64,000 nucleotides of DNA from Agaribacillus aureus (GCA_030442055.1 JAUJEB010000001.1:1116001-1180000), one strand, 5' to 3'. Counted from the stretch's first letter, positions 26,362-35,448 are shown. The notes: a model not told the origin generated them from the sequence alone. Program-made: numbers and translations.

Positions 26362-28209
26362 TTACATTTCTTCAATATTCGACAGAATCTTTATGCCGCT
26401 TTTTTTCATTAATTCACTTGCATTGAAATCTCTGCAAATGCCTTGGGTAAGCTCGTAGTTAAAAATCATTTCCCCTTCCTTTATCTCACTATTAAAACTG
26501 TAATTGGCCACAATCATATGTTTCCCCGCTAATTTGGCCAACGCTAAATCGTGTGTTGAAATAACACCAAACGCATTAAGTTCACCTAATTGCCTGATCA
26601 ATGATACACCTCCTTTGTACCGGTCCTGCGAATTGGTGCCCTTAAACATTTCGTCCAAAAGAAAGAATATAGGTTGTCCGTCTTTAATTAATTTCAACAA
26701 TTGTTCTATCCTTTTCAGCTCCGCATAGAAGGAAGACACACCTTCTTCCAGGTTATCTTGCGTTCGCATGCTGGTAAATATTTTCATATTTGATACCTGC
26801 CCGGACTTTGCGCAGCATGGAGCGCCCATCAATGCTAAAACGAGGTTAACACCAATTGTCCTTAAGAAGGTGCTTTTTCCAGCCATATTTGACCCGGTAA
26901 TCATGGCTATCTCTCCGCGACCATTCAAATTAAAGTGGTTACACACCCGGCTTTTCGGGTCGATCAAAGGATGTCCCAGCATTTCGAAATTAATAATGTA
27001 AGGCTCTTCCTTTATCTCTGGAAAGGCGAAAGAAGGATTTGAATAATGAAAACCAGCCATACTGCTCAAAACTTCAAACTCGCTTACGGCTAATGCCCAG
27101 GGCTTCAGATAGGATTTGTTTTTATGTTTCCATTTTTCAGTTAGCAGGATATAATACACATCAAAAAGCCAGAACATGTTAAAAATCAAATAGAAAAGAC
27201 CAGAGCTTAAAGGCTCTTTCTTCGTTCCTCTGAGATGGAAAACCTCCAGTATCTTTGTTAGTTTATTGATTTCATTGGCCGCCGAATAGTTGTCATGGTT
27301 TAAGGCCGATTGAAGCTTTTGAAGTACTGCCGACTCAAACTTCTGCGATTCAATGCGGAGGATAAGCGACCGATAACCAGCCAAAACTTTTAAATTATGA
27401 AGTGTATTTTCGATAATCTCTTCTGCAGCAGGCCGGACACTTTTCAAAACCCGAGAATTAACATACAAAACAATAGTCAACGGTATTAAACTTAATACCG
27501 GATCCGGTAAAAAAAGATGAATCACAAAATATATGACCGCTGAGGTAGATAACAAGGATAGAAAGGTGCTGAGAACCAGGTATTTTGATTGATTTGGCAA
27601 TAACTGTTCAGGTTTTTCTATCCACGCTAATAGTTTATTATAATCGCTCTTTGCCTGCCTAAAGGGCATACCTGTTGCCTGAAAATGTTGTCTCCAATCC
27701 AACATGGAGGACAATTCTTTCACAGCCTGCTGCCTTTCCAGAATTGTTTTTTTGGAGGCGGGAACGGTCATCCACTCCGCCAGTAATTCATGGCCTGACT
27801 CAGTGGTCGTGCGATCTATCAGCTGAAAAAGTGAGTGATGACCGAAAATATCCAAGTCCGAAACATAAGGATGATCGCGACCCGTAAATTTTTGCCCGGT
27901 CGGAAAATCTGCCAGTTTATTCTGAAGCTTTAAAATCTCCTTTTCATTGATTGTTTTTAAAAAATCATAGTGCCGTTTTTGATAAGCGACCTCGTTATAG
28001 CGTTTGATCAACCACCCAAAACCAAGAACGCACAAGGGTATGACGACAAGCACGCCAACAAGCAATCTGCTATTTGCCAGCACCGCAATAATGATAAATG
28101 AAAATATAAAAGCGGCTAACCTGAGCGTAGAGAGTCCATTTAAATCCTTCGCCAGCTTTAGGTCCGCTGCCTTGTATTTTTCAATGTTATTTTGGTAAAT
28201 ACTCACCAT
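26362..28209 (-). CDS. MutS-like ATPase with N-terminal membrane helices
   Basis: 615 residues. Residues about 25-65 and 205-240 hold pairs of hydrophobic helices; the middle is the MutS core/lever-like helical domain (DLDIFGHHSLFQLIDRTTTESGHELLAEWM). The C-terminal ATPase carries Walker A GSNMAGKSTFLRTIGVN (about 440), Walker B FFLLDEMFKGTNSQDR and the STHDLALAKL switch. It lacks the mismatch-recognition domain I with its Phe-x-Glu and lacks a Smr nuclease domain, so it is not MutS1 or MutS2. Such membrane MutS relatives are widespread in Bacteroidota and have no assigned task. Confidence 0.9.
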   Translation of the reverse strand: MVSIYQNNIEKYKAADLKLAKDLNGLSTLRLAAFIFSFIIIAVLANSRLLVGVLVVIPLCVLGFGWLIKRYNEVAYQKRHYDFLKTINEKEILKLQNKLADFPTGQKFTGRDHPYVSDLDIFGHHSLFQLIDRTTTESGHELLAEWMTVPASKKTILERQQAVKELSSMLDWRQHFQATGMPFRQAKSDYNKLLAWIEKPEQLLPNQSKYLVLSTFLSLLSTSAVIYFVIHLFLPDPVLSLIPLTIVLYVNSRVLKSVRPAAEEIIENTLHNLKVLAGYRSLILRIESQKFESAVLQKLQSALNHDNYSAANEINKLTKILEVFHLRGTKKEPLSSGLFYLIFNMFWLFDVYYILLTEKWKHKNKSYLKPWALAVSEFEVLSSMAGFHYSNPSFAFPEIKEEPYIINFEMLGHPLIDPKSRVCNHFNLNGRGEIAMITGSNMAGKSTFLRTIGVNLVLALMGAPCCAKSGQVSNMKIFTSMRTQDNLEEGVSSFYAELKRIEQLLKLIKDGQPIFFLLDEMFKGTNSQDRYKGGVSLIRQLGELNAFGVISTHDLALAKLAGKHMIVANYSFNSEIKEGEMIFNYELTQGICRDFNASELMKKSGIKILSNIEEM

Positions 28210-28239
28210 TGCTTTTTATGGCCAAAGTCGATCAATACA

Positions 28240-29172
28240 TTATGATTTTTTCCCTTTGATAGTATCATTCGGGTCCCTAAACACCCTGTTCGGTGTGTCA
28301 GGGGCATTTTCTTGCGACAAAGAAACCAAACCACCGATAGCCCCCAAATTCATTGAATCGAGGGCTGAACTTGGCACAATTACCATCGACCCCTTTTCTT
28401 TCAGACCTTCGAATAACATATTCATACCCCGGAGATGCAAAGCTACAGGATTCTCCTTATACTGCTCGCTGGCCTCCGAAAACTTATGGGCAATTTCGGT
28501 TTCAGCGGTGCCAAGAATTACCCGTGCCCGCCGTTCCCTCTCCGCCTGGGCTTCCTTGCTCATCGCATCGGCCAGGGTGCGGGGAATGATAATATCCTTG
28601 ATGCCCACCGTCTGACAGGTAATGCCCCAGGGATTGGTGTTATGATCCAGTAATTTTTGCAAATCCTCGGCGATCTTGTCTCTTTCCTGAAGAATATCTG
28701 CCAGGTCATGTTTCCCTATCATATCCCTTAAGCCCGTCAGGGCAATATAAAAAATGGCCTTCTCATACTCCTGCACCTCCAGCGCAGCTTTTTCAACATC
28801 CCAAACTGTCCAATATACTACCGCATCCACGTTGATGGGAACGGTATCTTTTGTTAAAGTTTGTTCGGCCTTAAAATCAGTAACTCTGACGCGCTGATCT
28901 ATGTATTTGTGTATTTTGTCTACGACGGGAATAATGAAAAATATGCCGGGCCCTCTAAGGCCCTTGTATTTGCCCATCCTCAAAATGACAGCCTTTTCCC
29001 ATTGCTTGGCAATATGTATTGACCTGGCAATCACCAGGGCGATTAATGTTATCAAAATCGCGACCGGCAAACTCGTCAGGTCGAAAAAGTATAATCCGGC
29101 CGAAATTTTAAGCCCCACAAGTATGATAGCCGTTGAAATGGGATTCCACATTCTATCGGTAGTTGTGTTCAT
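28240..29172 (-). CDS. Slipin/stomatin-like SPFH-domain membrane protein
   Basis: The ATG at 29172 (MNTTTDRMW) is chosen because it lies one base after the GntR stop; earlier starts would run into that gene. 310 residues: two membrane segments (about 10-55), then the SPFH/PHB domain (GPGIFFIIPVVDKIHKYIDQRVRVTDF, QTLTKDTVPINVDAVVYW, GLRDMIGKHDLADIL), a coiled-coil Glu/Ala-rich region (AMSKEAQAERERRARVI) and a C-terminal tail. Slipins form oligomeric rings in membranes and often work with an NfeD protease partner, which is absent here. Co-transcribed with its GntR regulator. Confidence 0.93.
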   Translation of the reverse strand: MNTTTDRMWNPISTAIILVGLKISAGLYFFDLTSLPVAILITLIALVIARSIHIAKQWEKAVILRMGKYKGLRGPGIFFIIPVVDKIHKYIDQRVRVTDFKAEQTLTKDTVPINVDAVVYWTVWDVEKAALEVQEYEKAIFYIALTGLRDMIGKHDLADILQERDKIAEDLQKLLDHNTNPWGITCQTVGIKDIIIPRTLADAMSKEAQAERERRARVILGTAETEIAHKFSEASEQYKENPVALHLRGMNMLFEGLKEKGSMVIVPSSALDSMNLGAIGGLVSLSQENAPDTPNRVFRDPNDTIKGKKS

Positions 29173-29173
29173 C

Positions 29174-29542
29174 TTATTGCTGTTTTTGAAGTTGATTAAT
29201 GATGTCATCTGTTGAAAATCCATAACTAAAGGCAATGGAAGAAAACTCATTGCATATTTCTTTTAATTTATCATTCTTTTCTTTCTCTGTTATTTGGATT
29301 TCTGTATTACCTATAAATGTCCCGGTACCTTGTTGGGCCTCTAAAACATTCTGAATTTCCAACTCTCTGTATGCCTTTGCTACTGTATTCAGGTTTACTT
29401 TCAAGTCCACCGCCAATGCCCTCACTGTTGGCAATTGTTCCCCTGTTTTCAGTTTTCCCGTAGCAATACCAAATTTGATCTGATCAATGATTTGCCGATA
29501 AAATGGCGCACCAGTTTTCGGATCCAGCTTAAAATCAATCAT
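29174..29542 (-). CDS. GntR-family regulator, YtrA-type
   Basis: 122 residues. A GntR winged helix occupies residues about 8-75 (GAPFYRQIIDQIKFGIATGKLKTGEQLPTVRALAVDLKVNLNTVAKAYRELE, given here only as landmarks PFYRQI, LPTVRALA and NTVAKAYREL), followed by a short helical tail for dimerisation rather than a ligand-binding domain. That architecture is the YtrA subfamily, which usually regulates membrane transport or membrane-stress genes. It is the first gene of the slipin operon, and a perfect palindrome lies just upstream, so autoregulation is likely. Confidence 0.93.
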   Translation of the reverse strand: MIDFKLDPKTGAPFYRQIIDQIKFGIATGKLKTGEQLPTVRALAVDLKVNLNTVAKAYRELEIQNVLEAQQGTGTFIGNTEIQITEKEKNDKLKEICNEFSSIAFSYGFSTDDIINQLQKQQ

Positions 29543-29587
29543 TGTACTATTATAACAATATCATATTGTACTATATATATAGTACAA
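29542..29587 (-). promoter_or_regulatory. Palindromic GntR operator
   Basis: TGTACTATATATATAGTACA (29567-29586) is a perfect 20-bp palindrome, extending one more pair on each side. A further half-site TTGTACTAT lies at 29542-29550, at the start codon of the GntR gene. YtrA-type regulators bind such GTAC...GTAC dyads, so this is the expected autoregulatory site. Confidence 0.75.
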
Positions 29588-29720
29588 ATATACAATAATT
29601 ATTGAGATATCAAAATATTACCATAACAATGTTGAGCGTAGCTATAGAGCCACCATCTTTATCAATGCCGGTCTTGGATTGTACTTTTAATTTTTAATTA
29701 ATAGCGGTTACCGGGAAAGG

Positions 29721-30236
29721 TTAATTGTCTCCTTTGGCTGTTTTCTCTTCAATTTCCCGAATAAATGCAGTTTTTGCATCTGCATAATCATTAATATCAG
29801 CCCATTCTTTCTCCGCCAGATTCAACTTTAATTCCAGGTAGCTGTTTCTGGCTTCCTGATTTTCGCGTAAATGATCCCGAAACCTCAGATGCCGGTCCCA
29901 GAATTCTGTGTGAATTTGGACCATGTGAATATGGTGGGTCCTTTTGCCATTTGAGGTTTTGGTAAAAAATCTTCGATAGGGCATCTCATCTTCGTATTTG
30001 GAAATATAATTGTATCCCAGGCTTTCCATGGCCTTAATATGATGGTTGTCCTGATTGAAATCCCTGATTCCGATCATGATATCAATGATGGGTTTTGCTC
30101 CAAGCCCAACTACCGAGGTACTGCCAATATGTTCAATGCTTATATCCGGAACATTGATGGCATCCATTAGAAGGTGACGCTCCTGGTCAAATGCGGTTTT
30201 CCATTCGGGTTTATATGCTTCAATAATTATTTTCAT
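29721..30236 (-). CDS. GrpB (UPF0157) nucleotidyltransferase-fold protein
   Basis: 171 residues. The family hallmark ISIEHIGSTSVVGLGAKPIIDIMIGI (residues about 33-58) contains the GS...D-x-D-like nucleotidyltransferase core, followed by HHIHMV and WDRHLRFRDHLREN. GrpB proteins are putative nucleotidyltransferases of unknown acceptor. It is downstream of the ECF42 sigma gene by 55 bases on the same strand and may share its transcript. Confidence 0.93.
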   Translation of the reverse strand: MKIIIEAYKPEWKTAFDQERHLLMDAINVPDISIEHIGSTSVVGLGAKPIIDIMIGIRDFNQDNHHIKAMESLGYNYISKYEDEMPYRRFFTKTSNGKRTHHIHMVQIHTEFWDRHLRFRDHLRENQEARNSYLELKLNLAEKEWADINDYADAKTAFIREIEEKTAKGDN

Positions 30237-30291
30237 TCCTGGGAATTTGCATTACCATTACCAAAGACCTACCCCCAAGCCACAATTTATT

Positions 30292-31539
30292 TTAGCTCAT
30301 TTGGTATTTGGCCTTTTTGCGCTTTAAATAACCTGATTCCGCTTCATTTTCGACCAAAGCTATGGCTTGATCAATAAGCGCCAATGCTTGTTCCCTATTT
30401 CCTATCTGATGCGCATATTCCGCATAGGTACCGTAATACAGGTAGGCTCGTTGTTCCAGGAGATTGGGTTGGATACTTTCCAACAGGTTTTTCACTGCCT
30501 CCAAATCCCGTCGCTGCAATTGCACCACTGCTATATTCAAAAGGTTGAGCGGTGAGTGCTCCAGCCTGTCTAGCTGCTCGTACCAAAGGAGGATCTTGTC
30601 CCAATCTGTCTCCTCGTAGGTTGATGCCCGGACATGCTCGGCGGCAATGGCAGCTTCGTAATGATAGCAGCTAAAGGTTTCGGTGGCACTTACGGCTTTG
30701 TCCATCGTTTGATGGCCCAATAAGATGAGCGGTTGGTACCAGCGTGAACGATCCTGCTCCTGAAGGCTGATTATTTCTTTCTGATCATTTATTTTACTAC
30801 GCAGCCGGGCTGACTGAAAACAGAACAGGGCAAAAAGTGCGTAGCTTTCCGGCGTGGCTGTAAATGAATTGCTGTGCAGGGTTTTGGCTAATCGCATCGC
30901 TTCGCCGCACAGGTCTTCACGAATTAAAATGTCTTTTCGGTTGGAGTGAAATCCTTCGTTAAAAATCAGATAAATAACTTCCAGCACTCGCTCCAGCCTT
31001 TGCTCCAAATCCAGACCACCGGGTATCTCGAAAGCAAGATTTTTTACCCGGATCATTTTTCGGGCACGACTAAGTCTCTTTTTAACAGTCTCTTCCTTAA
31101 GCAACAAAGCAGCGGCAATCTCCTTTCCACTGAATCCTGAAATAGTTTTAAGGGCAAATGCAATTTGATCTTTGGGGTTAAGGGCTGGATGGCATGCGGT
31201 GAAAATCATGCGTAATACGCTATCTTCCACTTCGTGATCCAGAAAAAGTTCGTTAATGGCAATGGTATCTACCCCTGCCTCTATTCTGGCGACACGGGCA
31301 TCTGCCGCTGAAATTTTTCTCAGGAGATCCAGTAATCTGTTTCTGGCGGCTTTGATCAGCCATGCTTCGGGGCTTTCCGGAACATTACCCTGCCATGCCC
31401 TGATGGCATTAATAAAGGTATCCTGAATAGCATCTTCAATAGTTTCAAGGTGCTGTAAACCAAAAATCCGGGTTAAAATGGAGACCATCTTTCCGTAGTG
31501 ATGCCGGAAAAGATGGTCCATCATTTTTTGGTGAGCCAT
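30292..31539 (-). CDS. ECF42-type RNA polymerase sigma factor with C-terminal extension
   Basis: 415 residues. Region sigma2 (LETIEDAIQDTFINAIRAW, PEAWLIKAARNRLLDLLRK) and sigma4 (ALKTISGFSGKEIAAALLLKEETVKKRLSRARK) fill residues about 1-180. A long helical C-terminal domain (about 185-410, DUF6596 plus TPR-like repeats such as LNIAVVQLQRRDLEAVKNLLE) follows. This is the ECF42 architecture, which lacks a linked anti-sigma factor and is characteristically encoded with YciI/DGPF proteins. Exactly that is seen: its ATG overlaps the stop of a YciI-like gene by one base. The extension is thought to control activity. Confidence 0.94.
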   Translation of the reverse strand: MAHQKMMDHLFRHHYGKMVSILTRIFGLQHLETIEDAIQDTFINAIRAWQGNVPESPEAWLIKAARNRLLDLLRKISAADARVARIEAGVDTIAINELFLDHEVEDSVLRMIFTACHPALNPKDQIAFALKTISGFSGKEIAAALLLKEETVKKRLSRARKMIRVKNLAFEIPGGLDLEQRLERVLEVIYLIFNEGFHSNRKDILIREDLCGEAMRLAKTLHSNSFTATPESYALFALFCFQSARLRSKINDQKEIISLQEQDRSRWYQPLILLGHQTMDKAVSATETFSCYHYEAAIAAEHVRASTYEETDWDKILLWYEQLDRLEHSPLNLLNIAVVQLQRRDLEAVKNLLESIQPNLLEQRAYLYYGTYAEYAHQIGNREQALALIDQAIALVENEAESGYLKRKKAKYQMS

Positions 31540-31883
31540 TAATTATAATGCATCACTTCGCGAACTTCCACTGTTCCGCCCAGGTCAAAATCGGGGTAGT
31601 CCTGTGCAATTTCAATAGCTCCTTCAAAGTCAGCGGCCTTTACGATGTAATACCCTCCGATAAGCTCTTTCAATTCTGCTGAGGTTCGGTCGGTCACGGT
31701 TCGATCCGGACCTTTTACCCGTCTCAGGTCTTCTTGTAAGGCATTACCTTCTTTCAATACTCCCTGCTTTGCCATCTTTTCATTCCAGCTCATCCAGCTT
31801 GCGGCGCGATTCTGTATTTCTTCCGGTGAGAGGTTCATCTCAGCGTAGCTGACGCCGATAAAAATTAACATAAAATCTTTCAT
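31539..31883 (-). CDS. YciI/DGPF-family protein, sigma-linked
   Basis: 114 residues of the YCII fold (ferredoxin-like): MKDFMLIFIGVSYAEMNLSPEE in outline, MSWNEKMAKQGVLKEGNALQ, GYYIVKAADFEGAIEIAQDYPDF and the C-terminal VEVREVMHY. YCII proteins are small, often metal- or substrate-binding, and form the standard partner of ECF42 sigma factors; their biochemical role is unclear. The gene ends in a TAATG overlap with the sigma gene, so they are cotranslated. Confidence 0.92.
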   Translation of the reverse strand: MKDFMLIFIGVSYAEMNLSPEEIQNRAASWMSWNEKMAKQGVLKEGNALQEDLRRVKGPDRTVTDRTSAELKELIGGYYIVKAADFEGAIEIAQDYPDFDLGGTVEVREVMHYN

Positions 31884-32012
31884 GTATTTAAAATTGATTT
31901 TCGTTGGTCACATGGAACCTCGCATACTATAATCATTCCTTTATAAGTCGATTACTTCATACTCGGTTTCATCTTGATTCTTTTGTACCTGATAAAACTT
32001 AATTGTTATCGA

Positions 32013-32345
32013 CTACATGTCAATGCATTCATGTACTTCTATAGAGGCCGTTGGATGCCACTGTAAATGGGGGTGGCCATCAAACAAAGCCTGGGCGGCC
32101 TCGGCGCTTTCGGCCCGTATAATGGAATAGCCGGAAACCTGCTTGGAGCTACTGGTTTTATCGCCGGAAGGGCTAATGGCAACACCGCCTATTAAAGGTG
32201 CCCCGAAGTCAACCATAGCACTTCCCACCTGCTCTTTCCAGGCCATCCAATATTTCATTCCCTCCGCCTTTTGTTCTGGGGTGGCTTCGGACATTTGCGC
32301 CATGGCCTCCGGCGCTGCGTGGTAAATTGCAATGAACTTTTTCAT
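32013..32345 (-). CDS. Second YciI-like protein
   Basis: 110 residues with the same fold and layout as its neighbour: MKKFIAIYHAAPEAMAQMSEATPEQ in outline, MKYWMAWKEQVGSAMVDFGAPLIGG, GYSIIRAESAEAAQALFDGHPHL and the ending IEVHECIDM. The shared segments (W-x-x-W...G, then GY-I--A) suggest an old duplication of the sigma-linked gene. It is 129 bases upstream of the first YciI gene and may start the operon. Confidence 0.88.
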   Translation of the reverse strand: MKKFIAIYHAAPEAMAQMSEATPEQKAEGMKYWMAWKEQVGSAMVDFGAPLIGGVAISPSGDKTSSSKQVSGYSIIRAESAEAAQALFDGHPHLQWHPTASIEVHECIDM

Positions 32346-32550
32346 AATTGTATTTATTTGATTTTGTTATTACTGACTCTATGACGAATCCGGAAATGGA
32401 AGGAGGGACAATATTGTGAAATATTTTTGAAAATAAAATAGCTTTGTTTCCCGCTTCAGAAATTTACTACAATATTCGGGAGATGCCGGGAGTGCAGCCC
32501 GCCGGCGGCTATTACCTGCCGACATCACATGCATAAATACTTCCCCGCTA

Positions 32551-33534
32551 TCAAGCAGTAGGAGCATGTTGCACGGAAACCACGACCTTGCCGGTATGTT
32601 TTCCTTCGCCAAAGCGCTGAATAGCTTCAGCCGCTTCATCTAACGTAAAGGGCTTGTCTATGACACATTTGACTTTACCCGTGGCGAAAAGCTCATTTAT
32701 ATAACTTAAATTCTTGTTTGGCTTCAGGGCCACGATGTATATGTTTTTTTTATGGAACCTAGAAATCCACGGACGCAGGCAGAGGGCCTGCAAAAGCCTG
32801 GGCAGTGTCCCTCCCACGGTGGCATAAGTTCCGTTGGGCTTCAAGGAGCGGGCATAGGCAAATGTCGAGCGATTGGTCTTAGCATCTAAAATCAAATCAT
32901 AGCGCTGCCCGTTTTTAGTAAAATCTTCCTGCTTGTAATCAAGGATATGATCAAAACCAATCGATTTCATCATCTCCAGTTTTTCACCGGTATCAACACC
33001 CGTGACCTCAGCGTCGTATAGCTTGGCGAGCTGCAAGCCAAAAGTACCCACACCGCCACCAGCGCCATTAATCAAAACCTTTGCCCCATTCCGGATCTTT
33101 CCAATGTCCACCAGCCCCTGCATCGCCAGCATCGCGGCGTGCGGGATGGCGGCGGCCTCTTCAAAGCTCATATTTTCGGGCTTCCGTATCAAGGCTTTTT
33201 CATCGATACAGATATACTCGGCAAAACTGCCAAAACCACATTCGGAGATATCTCCATAGACCTCATCCCCTACTTTAAAGGATGTAGCATTCACCCCAAG
33301 GCCTTCCACAACGCCTGCCAGCTCCATACCCGGTATTTGGCGCTTGGGTTTTAGTAAACCAAACATCAGACGATACGGATAAGGCTTACCTCTTATCATA
33401 CTCCAATCGTAGTCGTTCACGGCAGTTGCATGAATTTTTATCAACACCTCATGTGCCGCCGGCGTTGGTTTAGGCACCTCCTTAAGCTCAAGTACCTCAG
33501 GTGATCCATATTTTGTAAATACAATGGCTTTCAT
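32551..33534 (-). CDS. NADPH:quinone oxidoreductase (zinc-free MDR family)
   Basis: 327 residues of the medium-chain dehydrogenase/reductase superfamily. The GroES-like N-terminal domain carries MKAIVFTKYGSPEVLELKEV, IPGMELAGVVEGLG and FKVGDEVYGD. The Rossmann domain has VLINGAGGGVGTFGLQLAKLYDAEVTGVD in outline (AGGGVG about 150). Structural and catalytic zinc-ligand cysteines of alcohol dehydrogenases are absent, which places it with quinone or enone reductases. It lies upstream of the YciI-like gene by about 200 bases on the same strand, so joint control by ECF42 is possible but unproven. Confidence 0.92.
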   Translation of the reverse strand: MKAIVFTKYGSPEVLELKEVPKPTPAAHEVLIKIHATAVNDYDWSMIRGKPYPYRLMFGLLKPKRQIPGMELAGVVEGLGVNATSFKVGDEVYGDISECGFGSFAEYICIDEKALIRKPENMSFEEAAAIPHAAMLAMQGLVDIGKIRNGAKVLINGAGGGVGTFGLQLAKLYDAEVTGVDTGEKLEMMKSIGFDHILDYKQEDFTKNGQRYDLILDAKTNRSTFAYARSLKPNGTYATVGGTLPRLLQALCLRPWISRFHKKNIYIVALKPNKNLSYINELFATGKVKCVIDKPFTLDEAAEAIQRFGEGKHTGKVVVSVQHAPTA

Positions 33535-33581
33535 AGGTTTGTGATATTGGTATTGTTTTTAAGCTATCGTATGTCGTTGAA

Positions 33582-33839
33582 CTATTGATTTTCGAGGTCT
33601 GCGGTCACCACATTTTCCCGATCTTCGATGTTTTTTTCAAGTGTGAATATCTTTTTATCAATACGGATCAAAAACAGGATCAATCCGGTAAGAATTACCA
33701 ACAGTCCGAAAACCACGGTGTAGATCTTACCATCCTGTCTCAATATATCTGCCATTTCAACCGTATTGTCTACCTGGGCGTAAGTGTTGGTTACCAGGAC
33801 AAGTGGCAGCAAAAAGATTAGCTTAGTTTTTATCATCAT
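33582..33839 (-). CDS. ccmD: CcmD-like small heme-export membrane protein
   Basis: 85 residues with an apparent signal/first hydrophobic stretch (about 5-20) and one membrane helix (YTVVFGLLVILTGLILFLI, about 40-58) followed by a charged tail RIDKKIFTLEKNIED. Size, position directly after ccmC and the DGKIYTVVFGL-type start to the helix match Bacteroidota CcmD, which helps release holo-CcmE from the CcmC complex. Overlaps the ccmC end by 17 bases. Confidence 0.82.
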   Translation of the reverse strand: MMIKTKLIFLLPLVLVTNTYAQVDNTVEMADILRQDGKIYTVVFGLLVILTGLILFLIRIDKKIFTLEKNIEDRENVVTADLENQ

Positions 33840-34497
33840 AGTACCTGTTTATGCTTTTTAATCTCAATAATAATGTTGTAAACCACCAACCTAACAGGAT
33901 AAAAGCAGTTATTGCCGTATAAATTACCAACTTCATCTGATGAGAGGTATCAAATAGCCTGAAGGTCGGATTACCACCGCTGCCCGGATGCAACGAATCT
34001 GTCATCCGGGGAAGGACATAGATCAGGGGAACAAAAACTGCAAAGGCAAAAATGTTGTAGACCGCTCCTATTCTGGCTTTTTTCATATCGTCCTGAAAAG
34101 AGCCCCTTAACACAAAGTAGGCTAAATAGATTAGCAGGCCGATGGCAGCGCTGTTGAGTTTGGGATCATTGGTCCAGAAGGCACCCCAGGTGGCATTTCC
34201 CCATAACATGCCGGTTAATAAACCCAACACACCAAATAATACGCCCACTTTCGCCGATTCCGATGCTTTCTCATCCTGCCTGATATTCGAAGCGCGTAAA
34301 TACATGACCGACGACCAGGCGGAAAAAGTAAAGAGAAACAACATGCCAAACCACATCGGGACGTGAAAATAATTCATTCTTATGGTTTCATTTAATATTG
34401 GCAACCGTGGGACAGGAAACAGAAACCCTCCAATAACAGAATAAACCAAAAGAATGATGGTCAGTATTTTCCACCAACTTAAACGGTATGACCTCAT
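33823..34497 (-). CDS. ccmC: CcmC heme exporter/cytochrome c assembly protein
   Basis: 224 residues with six membrane helices. The family landmarks are FHVPMWFGMLFLFTFSAW (heme-ligand His before the second helix), the tryptophan-rich WGNATWGAFWTNDPKL motif on the periplasmic loop, and a later His in FRLFDTSHQMKLV. CcmC handles heme for attachment to CcmE in system I cytochrome c maturation. Only ccmC and ccmD are here: CcmA/B, CcmE and CcmF are not in the window, so the rest of the pathway is encoded elsewhere. Confidence 0.93.
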   Translation of the reverse strand: MRSYRLSWWKILTIILLVYSVIGGFLFPVPRLPILNETIRMNYFHVPMWFGMLFLFTFSAWSSVMYLRASNIRQDEKASESAKVGVLFGVLGLLTGMLWGNATWGAFWTNDPKLNSAAIGLLIYLAYFVLRGSFQDDMKKARIGAVYNIFAFAVFVPLIYVLPRMTDSLHPGSGGNPTFRLFDTSHQMKLVIYTAITAFILLGWWFTTLLLRLKSINRYYDDKN

Positions 34498-34719
34498 ATA
34501 ATCTTAAATAAGTTAAACAATACTTAGGCTTAAAAGAATATTACCTTTGACGATCTGCGGCAACTTTCTTACCGTTCTCAGCTTAAGTACATCCCCTAAG
34601 AAAACACCTAATATTTTACCATACCAACGGATTCTTTTTACCGATGGAAAAAGGATGACATAAGGCAAATACCTCATTTTAACGGCCACGAGATCCGACT
34701 ATTAAAAGAATAGATAGTA

Positions 34720-35448
34720 TTATGATGATGTCTTGTTATAGATCACCGGCATTTCCCCCTTCCATTTGTTCCATGTGTCAGTGTCAGTAATCAGATCAGC
34801 CATAAAGTGGGCGACATTGATCCGACTGGTTATGCCTGCGTTAAAGATCGCACTTCTTGTCGGTGAGGGATGCACTTCATATTCGGTGACTTCCTCTTCG
34901 TCGATAAGATTATCCGGCCGGACGGCAGCCCATTCAACAGAAACATGATTGCGGCCAATATTGGTACGAAGATAATCGGCAGCCTGCTCGTTGTCTACAT
35001 GAGGCGGCAAAAGCAGGCGAAGGAGTCCAATAACTAGTTTTTGACCCATTGAAATCGGCTCCTCCAGGTCGCGGTTGCGATTGCCGGCTGTATTCATCAA
35101 CACAAACCTGGTGGGCTGTCCGGGCTGGGTTGTCTGGATAGCCTTACATAGTCGATGGGTGGCATCGGTCACAAGCTTGCGCGGGTGCCCGTAGATACCT
35201 TTCAGGCTTAAGTTATGTCCCAGGCAAGAAGCCACCGCGTTGCATCCCTTCACATGCTGTATCATTTCTTCGTCGCTGAGATCCAGAACACTTGCACAGA
35301 TCACCGACAACCGGTCATGATCCTTAAAATGCTCAGGCAGCCTGTCCGCTGATCGTACGATCACCTTGACGTTTTGTCCCCGATCAAGTAACTGCTTCAC
35401 CAGTAACTTCCCTGTCGCACCGGTCGCTCCAACTACCAATGTTGTCAT
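34720..35448 (-). CDS. NAD(P)-binding NmrA/SDR-like protein
   Basis: 242 residues with the Rossmann start MTTLVVGATGATGKLLVKQLL (GATGATG, residues 7-13), a DRLSVICASVLDLSDEE segment and VASCLGHN, the atypical-SDR layout of NmrA-like and flavin-reductase-like proteins. The Tyr-x-x-x-Lys catalytic pair of classical SDRs is not visible. It stands alone on the minus strand, 220 bases upstream of the ccmC start. Probable redox-sensing or isomerase-type role; substrate unknown. Confidence 0.88.
   Translation of the reverse strand: MTTLVVGATGATGKLLVKQLLDRGQNVKVIVRSADRLPEHFKDHDRLSVICASVLDLSDEEMIQHVKGCNAVASCLGHNLSLKGIYGHPRKLVTDATHRLCKAIQTTQPGQPTRFVLMNTAGNRNRDLEEPISMGQKLVIGLLRLLLPPHVDNEQAADYLRTNIGRNHVSVEWAAVRPDNLIDEEEVTEYEVHPSPTRSAIFNAGITSRINVAHFMADLITDTDTWNKWKGEMPVIYNKTSS

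Noticed and set aside
32379-32639. 86-residue minus-strand frame
   Set aside because: It overlaps the end of the quinone oxidoreductase in another frame, with no family features.
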